A stretch of 64,000 bases of DNA from Zygnema cylindricum. Its lineage: Eukaryota > Streptophyta > Zygnematophyceae > Zygnematales > Zygnemataceae. Both the position numbers and the translations under genes were made by a program. Where the stretch lies: assembly GCA_037447655.1 (NCBI GenBank), contig JBBHKE010003030.1:38989-102988 (forward strand), written 5' to 3'. The first letter of the stretch is position 1, and each line of letters begins with the position of its first letter. A model generated the notes under the pieces. It was not told the origin of the DNA. It did not search any database and saw nothing but the letters and a program-made list of their open reading frames with translations. Shown one piece after another: positions 41,251 to 51,135 of this stretch.

Positions 41251-42280
41251 CCGGAAAAAGTACCTTCGGTAGGAGGGAAGAGGTTTATGTTGACAATTTT
41301 TGATGAGTGGTCCAAATACTTTAGAGTCTACTATCTAAAAACAAAGTTTGAAACACCAACTTACTTCAAAGAATATAAAACCCGGAGTGAGAAATTGCAC
41401 GAAACCCCCATTAAGAGAATACGGAGTGATAATAGGGGAGAATATACGTCTAACCAGTTTGAGGAATACTTGACGGATGAAAGAGTTCAACATCAGAATA
41501 GTGTACCGAAAAATCTAGAACAAAATGGGGTATCAGAGAGGTTAAAACCGGACTCTACGAGATAGTGTACCTAGTATGTTGGCCGAGAAGAAGATAGGAA
41601 AATGGTTTTGGGCAAAAGCCATGTACTATGCTAACAACATTAAAAATAGAGTCGTTACCTCAGCCGTGAAAGGAATGACCCCTTATGAGAGATGGGTTTG
41701 AAGGAAACCAGATATTTCTCACCTGAAAGTATTCGGTAGTAAAGTTTTCAGTCTTGACACAGATAGGAAAAACTGGAAACTAGATCCTAAAGGGAAACCT
41801 GGATATTTTTTGGGATATGATGAGGATGTGAAGGGATATAGAGTTTATAACTTAGCCAAAAAATATATCATTTTGGTAAAACACCTAGTTGTCATGGATG
41901 AAGGGAAGTCATTTGATCCCTTCAAATATACCAAGAAGATAAGAATCAGTTTTGAGTCCGAAAGTGAGGAGGACTCGAATCTTCCCAGAAGGGACATGAG
42001 TGAAAAAGTCATTGCAGATTAAGGGGAGATCCAAGATAGGGGAGATATAACGGAATCTTCCCATATCTCTATGCACTCTAAGGAGACAGAGAAAGAGGAG
42101 CCGCAACCTGCTTCCATGAATAGGGGAGCCGATGAGAGTGTGAGGAGGAACCCGAGACTTTCCTCCATCCTTGCTTCGGACTTTGAGGGAGGACGAAGAA
42201 GCACCAAAAGGCTACAAGAGAAACATGGCGCTTACAAGCTAACTAAGCTGTCACACCGTGATGAACCTTAGTCATACTTG
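41251..42280 (+). pseudogene. CopA-4 integrase
   Basis: Pieces 41287-41565 and 41810-42022 with RSDNRGEYTSNQFEEY (second Asp kept, Gly to Arg) and EQNGVSERLKPDSTR, a frame change, then PYERWV and DISHLKVFGSKVFSLDTDRK and the copia C-terminal block YDEDVKGYRVYNLAKKYIIL. The 42071-42271 piece is the Ser/Glu-rich linker to RT. Confidence 0.82.
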
Positions 42281-43860
42281 GAGGCAATGAAAAGTTCGGA
42301 TAAAGAGAGAAGGGTTAGAGCCATAAATGATGAGATGGCTTCCATCATAGAAGCAAGTACTAGGGAACTGGTGGACTGTCCTTCAGACAGAAAACCAATT
42401 GGGTGCAAATGAGTGTTTAAATTGAAACTGAACATAGATAATGCCATTGAAAGACATAAGGCTTGATTGGTAGCAAAGGGGTTCACTCAAAAAGAGGGGA
42501 TAGATTATGAGGAGGAGACTTTTGCTTTTGTGGTTTGATTGACATCAGTAAGGATTCTCCTTAGTCTAGAGGAAGCGAAAGACATGGAAATACATCAGAT
42601 GGATATTAAGACCGCCTTCCTCAATGGTGAGCTAGAAGAAGAAATCTATATGCGACATCTAGAGAGGTTTGTAGAAGAAAGAGAGGAGAGCAAAGTGTGT
42701 AGACTCATAAAGTCCTTATATGGAGTGAAGTAGGCTCCCACACAATAGAATAAGAAACTAGATGAGTTTCTCACTTGTCTGGGATATATACGGATCAGTT
42801 TGACGATTATATTTATATATTTGAGGATGAGAATGGTGTTACTTTCATTGCAATATATGTGGATGATTTGCTGGTGTTAAGTAAGTCAATGGAAAAGATC
42901 AATAAGTTAAAGAAAGATCTTAGAAGGAGATTTGACATGAAGGATTTAGGGGAGGCAAGATACATTTTGGGAATTCAAATGGAAAGAGATAGGGGGAAAA
43001 AGAAGTATCAGACTTTCTCAAAAAGAAGCTATAGAGAATATGCTTCAGAAATTCTAGATGGAAAAGGTAAACAATTGTACCACTCATTTGGACTTGAAGA
43101 AAGTAAGTGATGGGAGTGTGGAAGGAGGAACGATAATCTTAGATGATCAGATGAGTCTAGAAGAGAGAAAGTTTAGGAATATTATTCCTTACAGGCAGGT
43201 TGTAGGAAGCTTAATCTACATTATGAACTATTCTAGGCTAGACATAGCGGCAACAGTTGGAGTCCTCAGTAGGAGTCTTTATGGTCCTAAAAAGAGAGAT
43301 TGGGAGGCAGCCAAGAGAGTCATGAGATATCAAGTGGGAACCAGAGTTCTATGGTTGCATTTGGGAGGGGAGCACACTAACATCACTACTTGGAGTGATG
43401 GTAGTTATGGGGATGCACCTATGAGAAGATGTACTTATGGGTATGTGTTGTATGTGGGGGAAGGTGCTTGCAGTTGGAGTAGCAAGCAACAAAAGGTGGT
43501 TGCTCAGTCCACTATGGAGGCTGAGTACATGGCCTCTGGTTCTGCTGTGAAAGACTTGATGTGGGTCAAGTCTTTGATGCTAGAACTCAGGTAAATGAAG
43601 AAGGGAGTGCATGAAGTTCTTTGTGATAATCAAGCTGCCATTGCAATTACAGCCAATCCAAATTATCATTTCAAGGCTAAACATATCGACATAAGATTGA
43701 GTTTTTTGAGGGAAAAGGTTGAAAACAATATTGTGAATCTTATGTATAGAGCTGATGGGGAAATGGTGGCTAATATGAGTACCTAACCTGTGAGCTCTCC
43801 CAAGTTATAATATTGTAGAGAAAAGTGTGGATTAAAAGAGAAGTTGAAGTTAGACTAGAA
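42281..43860 (+). pseudogene. CopA-4 reverse transcriptase and RNase H
   Basis: RT: TSVRILLSLEEAKDMEIHQM, DIKTAFLNGELEEEIYM, IAIYVDDLLVLSKSMEKINK (YVDD kept). Connection: IIPYRQVVGSLIYIMNYSRL. RNase H: TTWSDGSYGDAPMRRC, STMEAEYMASGSAVKDLMW, then a stop at 43592-43594, then CDNQAAIAITANPNYHFKAK. Six or more stops. Polypurine tract at about 43860-43871. Confidence 0.85.
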
Positions 43861-43871
43861 AATAAAGGGAG

Positions 43872-44883
43872 TGTTGAAATCACTAGATTTATGGGGTATT
43901 TTCTAGGTCTGAATTGATTATATCTAAAGGAAAAAGCATAGGCAGCTTGCCTCTACTTCCTCTCTCTAGCCCCCATACTTATTGTAGTCACTGAGGGAAA
44001 GAGAGGGCGGTGGAGCCATAGGTGCTTTAGCTCTATAAACATGATTGAAGAGTGACATAAGTCACTTTCAACAAAAGGTTGAGTTTCGTAGGACTCAAAC
44101 CTCCGACTAGCATAGCGAGGAGTAGAAGTTAGCGTCATCTCTAACCAGTCTGTCAAAGAAGTTCCTTAGGCTACATAGAGATTCAATGCTATTTAAACAG
44201 TGTTTAGGAACTTTAATCTGATTAACGGAATTACGCTTAAAGCACATAGAGACTAGTTAAAATATGGTGCGATGGTGAACCCGCACGTAACAAATGTACC
44301 TGACATTTGTTTTCAATGGCTAGTATTAAAAGCCGGTTTGGATCCGACGACATGTATAATTGCTGAGATCGCTGAATGGCCGCTTTTGGCGGTTTTTGGG
44401 CGTGACATGACTTGACGCCACGTGGCAAGATAGTATTTGGAAGCGGGAATCTCGATGAGCATGAGGACAAGTCCGAAGGAGAAAGAGGTCTACTCCATGA
44501 CCTTGTCATACATAGGTCGTACAGAAAGGACATTGGGCATGGTACCTTTTTTGTAGTTTAGATTCTTTTGATTGGTTTGTAATTCACTAGATAAGGGTTG
44601 TGAGAGGGGTTTAGGACTTAGATAATTTAGGAGGTAGCCACCTCTCTCCCAGAGAGCTTGTATAAATCTTGGCATCTTTGCCACTTTATAATTAATCGCC
44701 TGGTTGGGCGTTATATGTGATTCTTTTTTCTACGGACTCAGGGGAGTCCACACTGCACAACGGTGTTGTCAGATTGTCTATTTGCCTGCTTAGGTAGCAT
44801 TGGTCTTAGTTGAAAGTGGGTTAGTCAAAAACTGCCTAAAGGCTTCATGAATTCTGTTGTCTAATGAAGGATACAAAATTACA
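43872..44883 (+). repeat. CopA-4 3' LTR
   Basis: 1012 bp, TGTTGAAATC to AAAATTACA. TATAAAT at 44661-44667. The end encodes Met-Lys-Asp-Thr-Lys-Leu-Gln, the variant gag N-terminus. Confidence 0.9.
44084..44156 (-). other. tRNA-like module in the CopA-4 3' LTR
   Basis: Best preserved example. On the minus strand A box GACTGGTTAGAGATG (about 44138-44151) and B box AGGTTTGAGTCC (44091-44102), about 45 bp apart, which fits the tRNA Pol III promoter pattern (TRGYNNARNGG and GGTTCRANTCC). It lies antisense to the LTR. Confidence 0.55.
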
Positions 44884-44888
44884 GTCTA

Positions 44889-45174
44889 TGAGAGCGCCAT
44901 CTAACATTTGTTGGAAGTCTCCACGGAATTTAGTCCCTTGATCTGTAAGGACTTCGGCTTGAGCTATGTATCTCATAAGGACATGTTCCTTAAAAGCTAC
45001 GGTAGTGAGCTTTGCCATTTTGTGTGGTAACGACACTACTTCAACCCATTTGCTAAAATTTTCAATTATGATCATTATATATTATTTCCTTTCTCGAGAT
45101 ATGGGAAAGGGACCTGCCAAATCGCAACACCAACGGTAAAATAACCCTCTCATGGGTAGTGGTTCGAGGGTAGT
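44889..45174 (-). pseudogene. Gyp1 integrase catalytic core, middle
   Basis: Reads MIIIENFSKWVEVVSLPHKM then VLTDQGTKFRGDFQQMLDGA and LIDC, the gypsy integrase region with the second catalytic Asp (TDQGTKF). It joins 37805-38529 after CopA-4 is removed and 50673 on after the solo LTR is removed. Confidence 0.85.
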
Positions 45175-46038
45175 TGTTGATGTGTATGTATTATCTTGGT
45201 TTGTATTGTGTAAAAAACAATGTTTTTCTTTGGATACATTTCTTGGTTGAAATAGAAATGAAGCCTCTAACTTCTCTTTCTAACCACCACACTTGGCGTA
45301 GTTAGTGAAGGCTAGAGAGGGAGCTAGAGTCATGCTTGCCTAGGCGGTCTAGAGGGACAGGTAGCAGAATCTGGGTAGATTTTTCAAAAGTGATTTGACA
45401 ACCAAGGATTCGATTCTGGTACCTACCATCCGTCGAATCACCCGTAGCAATTAGCTTTATCCTATAACTTAGGACCAATGCTGAATTATATAGGGTACGA
45501 TAGATATTTAAATGTGTACACGTCGATGATTCCATTTAACTACTATAACTAAATATTAAAGCATAGTACCCAGTGTACTTTATACACCGTACAAAATGAA
45601 TGATACAAACATTTATTTCGATGGTCTGTATCAAAAGCCGACATTGATCGACGGCCATGGTGCGAGCGGAGATTCGGGATGGCCGCCTTGGCGGTTTTTG
45701 GACGCAGCGACTACGAACGACACGTGGCAATATCTTACGGGTTTGCGGAATCTACACAGCGCACAATTACAAATTCGGATGTGACAGATGTTACTCATAT
45801 GGCCATGCAGTACAAATGTCGTACAAAAAGTACTACGACACTTGTACTTTTATGTACGGTACAGTCCTATGATTGGTGCCGTACTTCAAAAGTAGAGGGT
45901 TAAGAGAGGGATTTCGGACTTAGAGAAATAGTAGGTAGCCGCCTCTCTCCCACAGTGCTTTTGTATTTATAGGCCATCTTTGGCCAACCATAACTTTAAA
46001 TCCAGTTGACCATTTTCTGTGATTTTTTTTGTTGCGGA

Positions 46039-47231
46039 TGTTGGAATTCAAGTATTTTCTAGGTCTAGAGATTGCAAAATAAAAGGCAAAATAGTAGATA
46101 TTGACAGCCTGCCTCTAACTCCTCCTCAAGTCCCCACACTTGTCGCAGTCACTGAAGATTGGAGGAGGAGTTAGCCATGGCTGCCTGTGTTGTCTAGAAG
46201 GAGACAGACAGTTGTTTTATAGGGGGTTTTCTCTAAAAGGTAGTTTTGACATAGCCAGGATTTGATCCTGGTACCTGCCACTTGTCTCATCCGCAATAGC
46301 CGGTAGTCTTAACCAGATAGTCTAAATTACATTAGATATTATGGGGTATGATGTTTATTTAAACAGTTACAATAATACTAATTCATTTAACTAGAACTAT
46401 ATGCATAGAGCATAGAAACAGTTGTGGAAAGTACGACGTACGGTACGAATACGAAAGAAATACCGCGCAGTTTGTTTGACGCCGGAAAGAATACCGCGCA
46501 GGTATTTATGACGGCCACGATTGAAATCTAATTTGATCGGACGGCCGCGAAGGATGCCGAGATCGCGGCGTACGATTTTGGCGGTTTGCGATCACCGCGA
46601 CATTGAGTGACACGTGGTAACATTACATTGGATTGCGGCAACTCCGGAGATTACGGGAACAAATCCGGATATGACACGTGTCGACATTTTGGCCATGTCG
46701 TACAATGGCCGTACAGAAAGTACACCGGCACCTGTACTTTTCTGTACGACACAGTAATTTGATTGGTGCCGTACTTCAGTAGATAGAGTTTTAGAGAGGG
46801 AATAGGACTTAGATAAATTTTGGATAGGCAGCTGCCTCTCCCAGAGAGCACCCTGTATAAATGGCAAACTTTGGCCAGTCATAACTATCAATTTACTTGA
46901 CCATTTTCAGTGATTCTTTTTGCTGCGGACTCAGGGGAGTCTAGGCTACACAGGGGTGTAGTCGGTCAGAGTTTTTGTCTGCCAGGGTGGCTGTATTTCT
47001 AAGGGAAAGTCAAAGTGGGTGAATGTGTCCAAATCTCATATTCTAACTTTGCATTCTGTGGTGGAACTGAGCACACAGAAAGTGTTATTTCACAGGGGTG
47101 AATCTATATTGGGGTTGTGACTGTCAAGGGGTCAGTCATTTGGGTTTATATCAACTTGGAGTCGGCACTATCTAGATTAGCTTCTTTTGGATCTGCATAC
47201 TCTGAGGGCCAATGGAGGTCTCAGAGTTTCA
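46039..47231 (+). repeat. CopA-5 5' LTR
   Basis: TGTTGGAATTC to GAGTTTCA. TATAAAT box at 46856-46862. Antisense tRNA-like module at about 46255-46330 (minus strand: ATCTGGTTAAGAC, then CAGGATCAAATCCTG). The final 20 bp carry the gag ATG. Confidence 0.93.
46856..46862 (+). promoter_or_regulatory. CopA-5 LTR TATA box
   Basis: TATAAAT preceded by a CTCTCCCAGAGAG palindrome-like element that recurs in the same place in other CopA LTRs; duplicated in the 3' LTR at 49991-49997. Confidence 0.65.
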
Positions 47232-49155
47232 GGTTATGGGCCCACAATCTAGGGTGCCTATGTTCGATGGAACAGACTTCACTTATTGGGAGTTTACAAT
47301 GGCGGGATTGCTTTTCGAGAAGCACTTATGGGGAATTGTTTCGGGACAAGTGAGATGTCCACCACCTGGCTTTGGAGGAGCTTACTATGGAGATTCATCT
47401 GAGGCTGCCCAGAATATCATCCGGAGCTCAGATGCAACGGAAGGTGAAGGGAAAAATCTTTCCGTGGATGGGGAAATAGGGGAGAAAGAAAAAGGGACAC
47501 CTATGGTGAGGGGAGCTAGGCTCTCAGCTATGGTACCACATGTAGGGATTAAAACTGAAGAAAATGACAGAAAAATATGGGAATACAAAAACACTATAGC
47601 AAAACATCTCATACTTAGATATGTGTCTAAGTCGATAGCTATCACTCTTTTAAGTCTAACCAAGTCTTCAGAGATATGGGAAGTACTAATTCAGATTTAT
47701 AAGAGTGAGACTATTCAGAGGCAGCAATTAGTAATACAGGAAATAGATGCCTATGTTTATAAAGGCGGTAGCATGATAGAGTTTTGCAATGATATTGCTG
47801 CATTATATGTTGAGCTAGCTAGTGCGGGATGTGTAGAATCTGAGGAGGGTAAGATTAATACACTACTTATGAAACTCCCAAGTGAGTACGAAAGCATTAT
47901 TTATCGTATGCAGGCAATGGATGGCTCCTCATGGACTTGGAGCTTTACCATGGGGATAATTCTTGTAAGGGAAAGCACTTTGGAGCTTCGTAGGGGAAAG
48001 GACAGGGTCACTGCATTTTCAGCTGGTGGTGATTGGCGGAAGCGTGATGAGAGGAACGGTGGTGACGAGCGGAAGCGTGATGAGAGAAAGAAAGACAAAG
48101 GTAAACCTTATCGGAACTTTGGTGGAAAGAGAGGAAAAGAAAGGGGAGCTTTGAAAAAGGGGGCTTGCTTCTTTTGTAGGGAACCGGGTCATTATATGGA
48201 GGAATGCCCTTGTTTGGAAAAACTTAGAAGTTGGAATGTGGATGAGGAGGAAGAAAGGGAAGAGGAGAAAGAGGATGAAGATATTTTAGAGCTTCTCCAG
48301 ATTAGTAGTATGGGGAAGAAAGAAAAGCACACAGTAATTGCACGAAGGCAACAGTGTGCTTTTGGAGGTATAAGGGAAGTAAAGAGAGAGGAGGTACTTG
48401 AGGATGTCGAGGAGTGTAGAGTGTATGACTTAGAAATGAGAAAGTCAGTTCTAGGGTCCATAAGTGAAAACGGGAAAGATAAAATTAATCAGGACAACTT
48501 TATAGATAATAGGGAACCAGAAAACTGGTTGGAAAGGGAGACTTCAACGGATTCCGAGGAAAGGGGAGAAATGAAACTCGAAGAGGTTTCAAAGGATAGG
48601 GGAGAAGAGAAATATTTGATTAAAGGTTTAGGGGAGAAGAAATATTTATTGGGAATTAAATTAGAAATTAATAGTGGAAAGAATTCCATGGAAGAGAGTG
48701 AGGGAAGTTCAGAAAATGGGGTAATTATCATGGATAAAAATATGAGTACGAAAGATGTAGATCTTATGAGGAACTTAGTGGGGACTAGTGGTTTTTGGGA
48801 ATATTTGGGGGTGGATGGATTTGACATCACTACTTGGTGTGACGAAGATGTGCCTGTAAAAAGGTTAGCATCTAGGTGTATGTTGCAGATTGGAAATGGG
48901 GCTGGGTGTTTGGATCGCAAGAGGGAAATCGGTTTGTGTGTGGATGAAAGAGTGATGAAGTGGATAAAATCTTTGCTCGAATTTAAGAAAAATTGGATGT
49001 TAAATAAATTGTGTAATACGATTATCATTTCAGTTCATTTAATGCACTGTATTAAATACTTAAGTTTTATGAAAGAAAAAGGAAAAAGGAAAAAGAAAAG
49101 GAAAAAGGGGAGGGGTTGTTTGTTTACTTGTTTGTGGAAGTTGAAAGAAAAATAA
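47212..49155 (+). CDS. CopA-5 gag-like protein with residual RT/RNase H tail
   Basis: 647 codons without a stop. The ATG at 47212 is inside the LTR. Residues 1-330 are a full CopA gag: LTR-coded MEVSEFQ, PBS-coded VMGP, then FTYWEFTMAGLLFEKHLWGI, AKHLILRYVSKSIAITLLSL, TLLMKLPSEYESIIYRMQAM, a Lys/Arg-rich linker, and the intact knuckle CFFCREPGHYMEEC. An acidic region follows. From about residue 470 the frame enters remnants of pol: GLGEKKYLLGIKLEINSGKN (RT end) and GFDITTWCDEDVPVKRLASR (RNase H, active Asp context lost, STMEAEY absent), ending in a Lys-rich GKRKKKRKK tail. Protease, integrase and RT core are absent. The deletion edges keep the frame. It is likely a particle-forming gag. Confidence 0.85.
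   Translation: MEVSEFQVMGPQSRVPMFDGTDFTYWEFTMAGLLFEKHLWGIVSGQVRCPPPGFGGAYYGDSSEAAQNIIRSSDATEGEGKNLSVDGEIGEKEKGTPMVRGARLSAMVPHVGIKTEENDRKIWEYKNTIAKHLILRYVSKSIAITLLSLTKSSEIWEVLIQIYKSETIQRQQLVIQEIDAYVYKGGSMIEFCNDIAALYVELASAGCVESEEGKINTLLMKLPSEYESIIYRMQAMDGSSWTWSFTMGIILVRESTLELRRGKDRVTAFSAGGDWRKRDERNGGDERKRDERKKDKGKPYRNFGGKRGKERGALKKGACFFCREPGHYMEECPCLEKLRSWNVDEEEEREEEKEDEDILELLQISSMGKKEKHTVIARRQQCAFGGIREVKREEVLEDVEECRVYDLEMRKSVLGSISENGKDKINQDNFIDNREPENWLERETSTDSEERGEMKLEEVSKDRGEEKYLIKGLGEKKYLLGIKLEINSGKNSMEESEGSSENGVIIMDKNMSTKDVDLMRNLVGTSGFWEYLGVDGFDITTWCDEDVPVKRLASRCMLQIGNGAGCLDRKREIGLCVDERVMKWIKSLLEFKKNWMLNKLCNTIIISVHLMHCIKYLSFMKEKGKRKKKRKKGRGCLFTCLWKLKEK
47232..47245 (+). promoter_or_regulatory. 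CopA-5 primer-binding site (half-tRNA type)
   Basis: GGTTATGGGCCCAC, perfect to the initiator tRNA-Met anticodon arm, immediately after the LTR. It is read in gag as Val-Met-Gly-Pro. Confidence 0.78.
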
Positions 49156-49158
49156 ACT

Positions 49159-49173
49159 AGAAAATAAGGGGAG
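49159..49173 (+). promoter_or_regulatory. CopA-5 polypurine tract
   Basis: AGAAAATAAGGGGAG just upstream of the 3' LTR TG at 49174; the same tract is seen in CopA-3 and, slightly changed, in CopA-4. Confidence 0.8.
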
Positions 49174-50366
49174 TGTTGGAATTCAAGTATTTTCTAGGTC
49201 TAGAGATTGCAAAATAAAAGGCAAAATAGTAGATATTGACAGCCTGCCTCTAACTCCTCCTCAAGTCCCCACACTTGTCGCAGTCACTGAAGATTGGAGG
49301 AGGAGTTAGCCATGGCTGCCTGTGTTGTCTAGAAGGAGACAGACAGTTGTTTTATAGGGGGTTTTCTCTAAAAGGTAGTTTTGACATAGCCAGGATTTGA
49401 TCCTGGTACCTGCCACTTGTCTCATCCGCAATAGCCGGTAGTCTTAACCAGATAGTCTAAATTACATTAGATATTATGGGGTATGATGTTTATTTAAACA
49501 GTTACAATAATACTAATTCATTTAACTAGAACTATATGCATAGAGCATAGAAACAGTTGTGGAAAGTACGACGTACGGTACGAATACGAAAGAAATACCG
49601 CGCAGTTTGTTTGACGCCGGAAAGAATACCGCGCAGGTATTTATGACGGCCACGATTGAAATCTAATTTGATCGGACGGCCGCGAAGGATGCCGAGATCG
49701 CGGCGTACGATTTTGGCGGTTTGCGATCACCGCGACATTGAGTGACACGTGGTAACATTACATTGGATTGCGGCAACTCCGGAGATTACGGGAACAAATC
49801 CGGATATGACACGTGTCGACATTTTGGCCATGTCGTACAATGGCCGTACAGAAAGTACACCGGCACCTGTACTTTTCTGTACGACACAGTAATTTGATTG
49901 GTGCCGTACTTCAGTAGATAGAGTTTTAGAGAGGGAATAGGACTTAGATAAATTTTGGATAGGCAGCTGCCTCTCCCAGAGAGCACCCTGTATAAATGGC
50001 AAACTTTGGCCAGTCATAACTATCAATTTACTTGACCATTTTCAGTGATTCTTTTTGCTGCGGACTCAGGGGAGTCTAGGCTACACAGGGGTGTAGTCGG
50101 TCAGAGTTTTTGTCTGCCAGGGTGGCTGTATTTCTAAGGGAAAGTCAAAGTGGGTGAATGTGTCCAAATCTCATATTCTAACTTTGCATTCTGTGGTGGA
50201 ACTGAGCACACAGAAAGTGTTATTTCACAGGGGTGAATCTATATTGGGGTTGTGACTGTCAAGGGGTCAGTCATTTGGGTTTATATCAACTTGGAGTCGG
50301 CACTATCTAGATTAGCTTCTTTTGGATCTGCATACTCTGAGGGCCAATGGAGGTCTCAGAGTTTCA
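49174..50366 (+). repeat. CopA-5 3' LTR
   Basis: 1193 bp, indistinguishable from 46039-47231 in the stretches compared, including the gag ATG and first codons at its end. Confidence 0.93.
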
Positions 50367-50672
50367 GCGGACTCAAAGGAGTCCACGCTACACAAAGGTG
50401 GAGTCGATCAAAGTCTTTGCCTGCCAAGGTGGTGTTATTTCTAAGGGAAAGTCAAAGTGGGGAATGTTATCCAAAACTCATATTCTAACTTTGCATTCTG
50501 TGGGGGAACCGAGCACACTGAAAGTCTTCTTTCACAGGGGTAAAGCTGTGTTTGGGTTTTAACTGTCACGGTGTCAGTCATTTGGGTTTGTATAAACTTG
50601 GAGTCGGCACTACCCAGATAAGTTTCTTTGGATCTGCAAATTTGGTGGGGCAATGGACCTCACACAATTACA

Positions 50673-51135
50673 TTAGTCTGCCGGTTGCTAAAATAGGTAC
50701 GTAGACGATCACATATTACACACTTATTCAATATTGATGCGACATCACATTGCATCACAGGCCACGAATAGCGAGCTTGCAGCAGTCTTATTGTGCGCTT
50801 TGTCTCTTAGTGACCAAGCTTCGTATCATTTTTTTTGATAAACGAGAGGCGCTCGGGCGGACGAGGCATGTGTTTATAACTACCATCCGCTAGTAATCGA
50901 ACTAACGATCCACCTAACCAGAGATAATTTTTAGCTCTTTTCTTCACTTTTTCCTCCTCCTTAGATATAGTGCTCAGTCAAAAAGTTTGTGAGGAGAGGA
51001 AAAGAATTAGTGGTCCGTCCCTCCATGGATTTGGGGCAGAACATGAGTTTGGCAACGAAGCTAAGGAATGTGTAATATAGAACCGTGCTGACATTTTTGT
51101 CATGCTGTCGTCATCGAAGTCCTGCCAGACTCCGT
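50673..51135 (-). pseudogene. Gyp1 integrase zinc-binding (H2C2) region and linker
   Basis: On the minus strand LLQARYSWPVMQCDVASILN then KCVICDR matches the H2C2 module (YWWPGM...C--C) of gypsy integrase. It runs on through the solo LTR junction into 45174. The 50811-51135 part is the RNase H to integrase linker with stops. Confidence 0.75.

Larger units (their letters stand above)
38530..44883 (+). mobile_element. CopA-4, full-length copia element
   Basis: 6354 bp with 5' LTR (38530-39507), internal region and 3' LTR (43872-44883). Perfect gtcta duplications lie at 38525-38529 and 44884-44888, within Gyp1 integrase. The 5' LTR start has decayed (TG to TT). LTRs differ at many places, so the insertion is old, although pol is still collinear. 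Confidence 0.92.
46039..50366 (+). mobile_element. CopA-5, non-autonomous gag-only copia element
   Basis: 4328 bp with two 1193-bp LTRs offset by exactly 3135 bp that look identical wherever I compared them, and perfect gcgga duplications (46034-46038, 50367-50371). The internal part is only 1.94 kb and is one open frame. Identical LTRs and an undamaged duplication indicate very recent movement. It lacks protease, integrase and a functional RT, so a CopA relative must supply them. It resembles the TR-GAG class of plant elements. Confidence 0.92.
45175..50672 (+). mobile_element. solo CopA LTR split by CopA-5
   Basis: LTR pieces 45175-46038 and 50372-50672 (about 1165 bp together), start TGTTGATGTG, end CACACAATTACA. 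Flanks gtagt (45170-45174) and ttagt (50673-50677) match at 4 of 5. TATA-like TATTTATA at 45964-45971; antisense tRNA-like module at about 45398-45472. The Gyp1 frame continues from one flank to the other. Confidence 0.82.

Noticed and set aside
45175-50672. A full-length CopA element with 45175 and 50672 as outer LTR ends
   Set aside because: The two pieces are complementary halves of a single LTR split at gcgga, not two LTRs; only CopA-5 lies between them.
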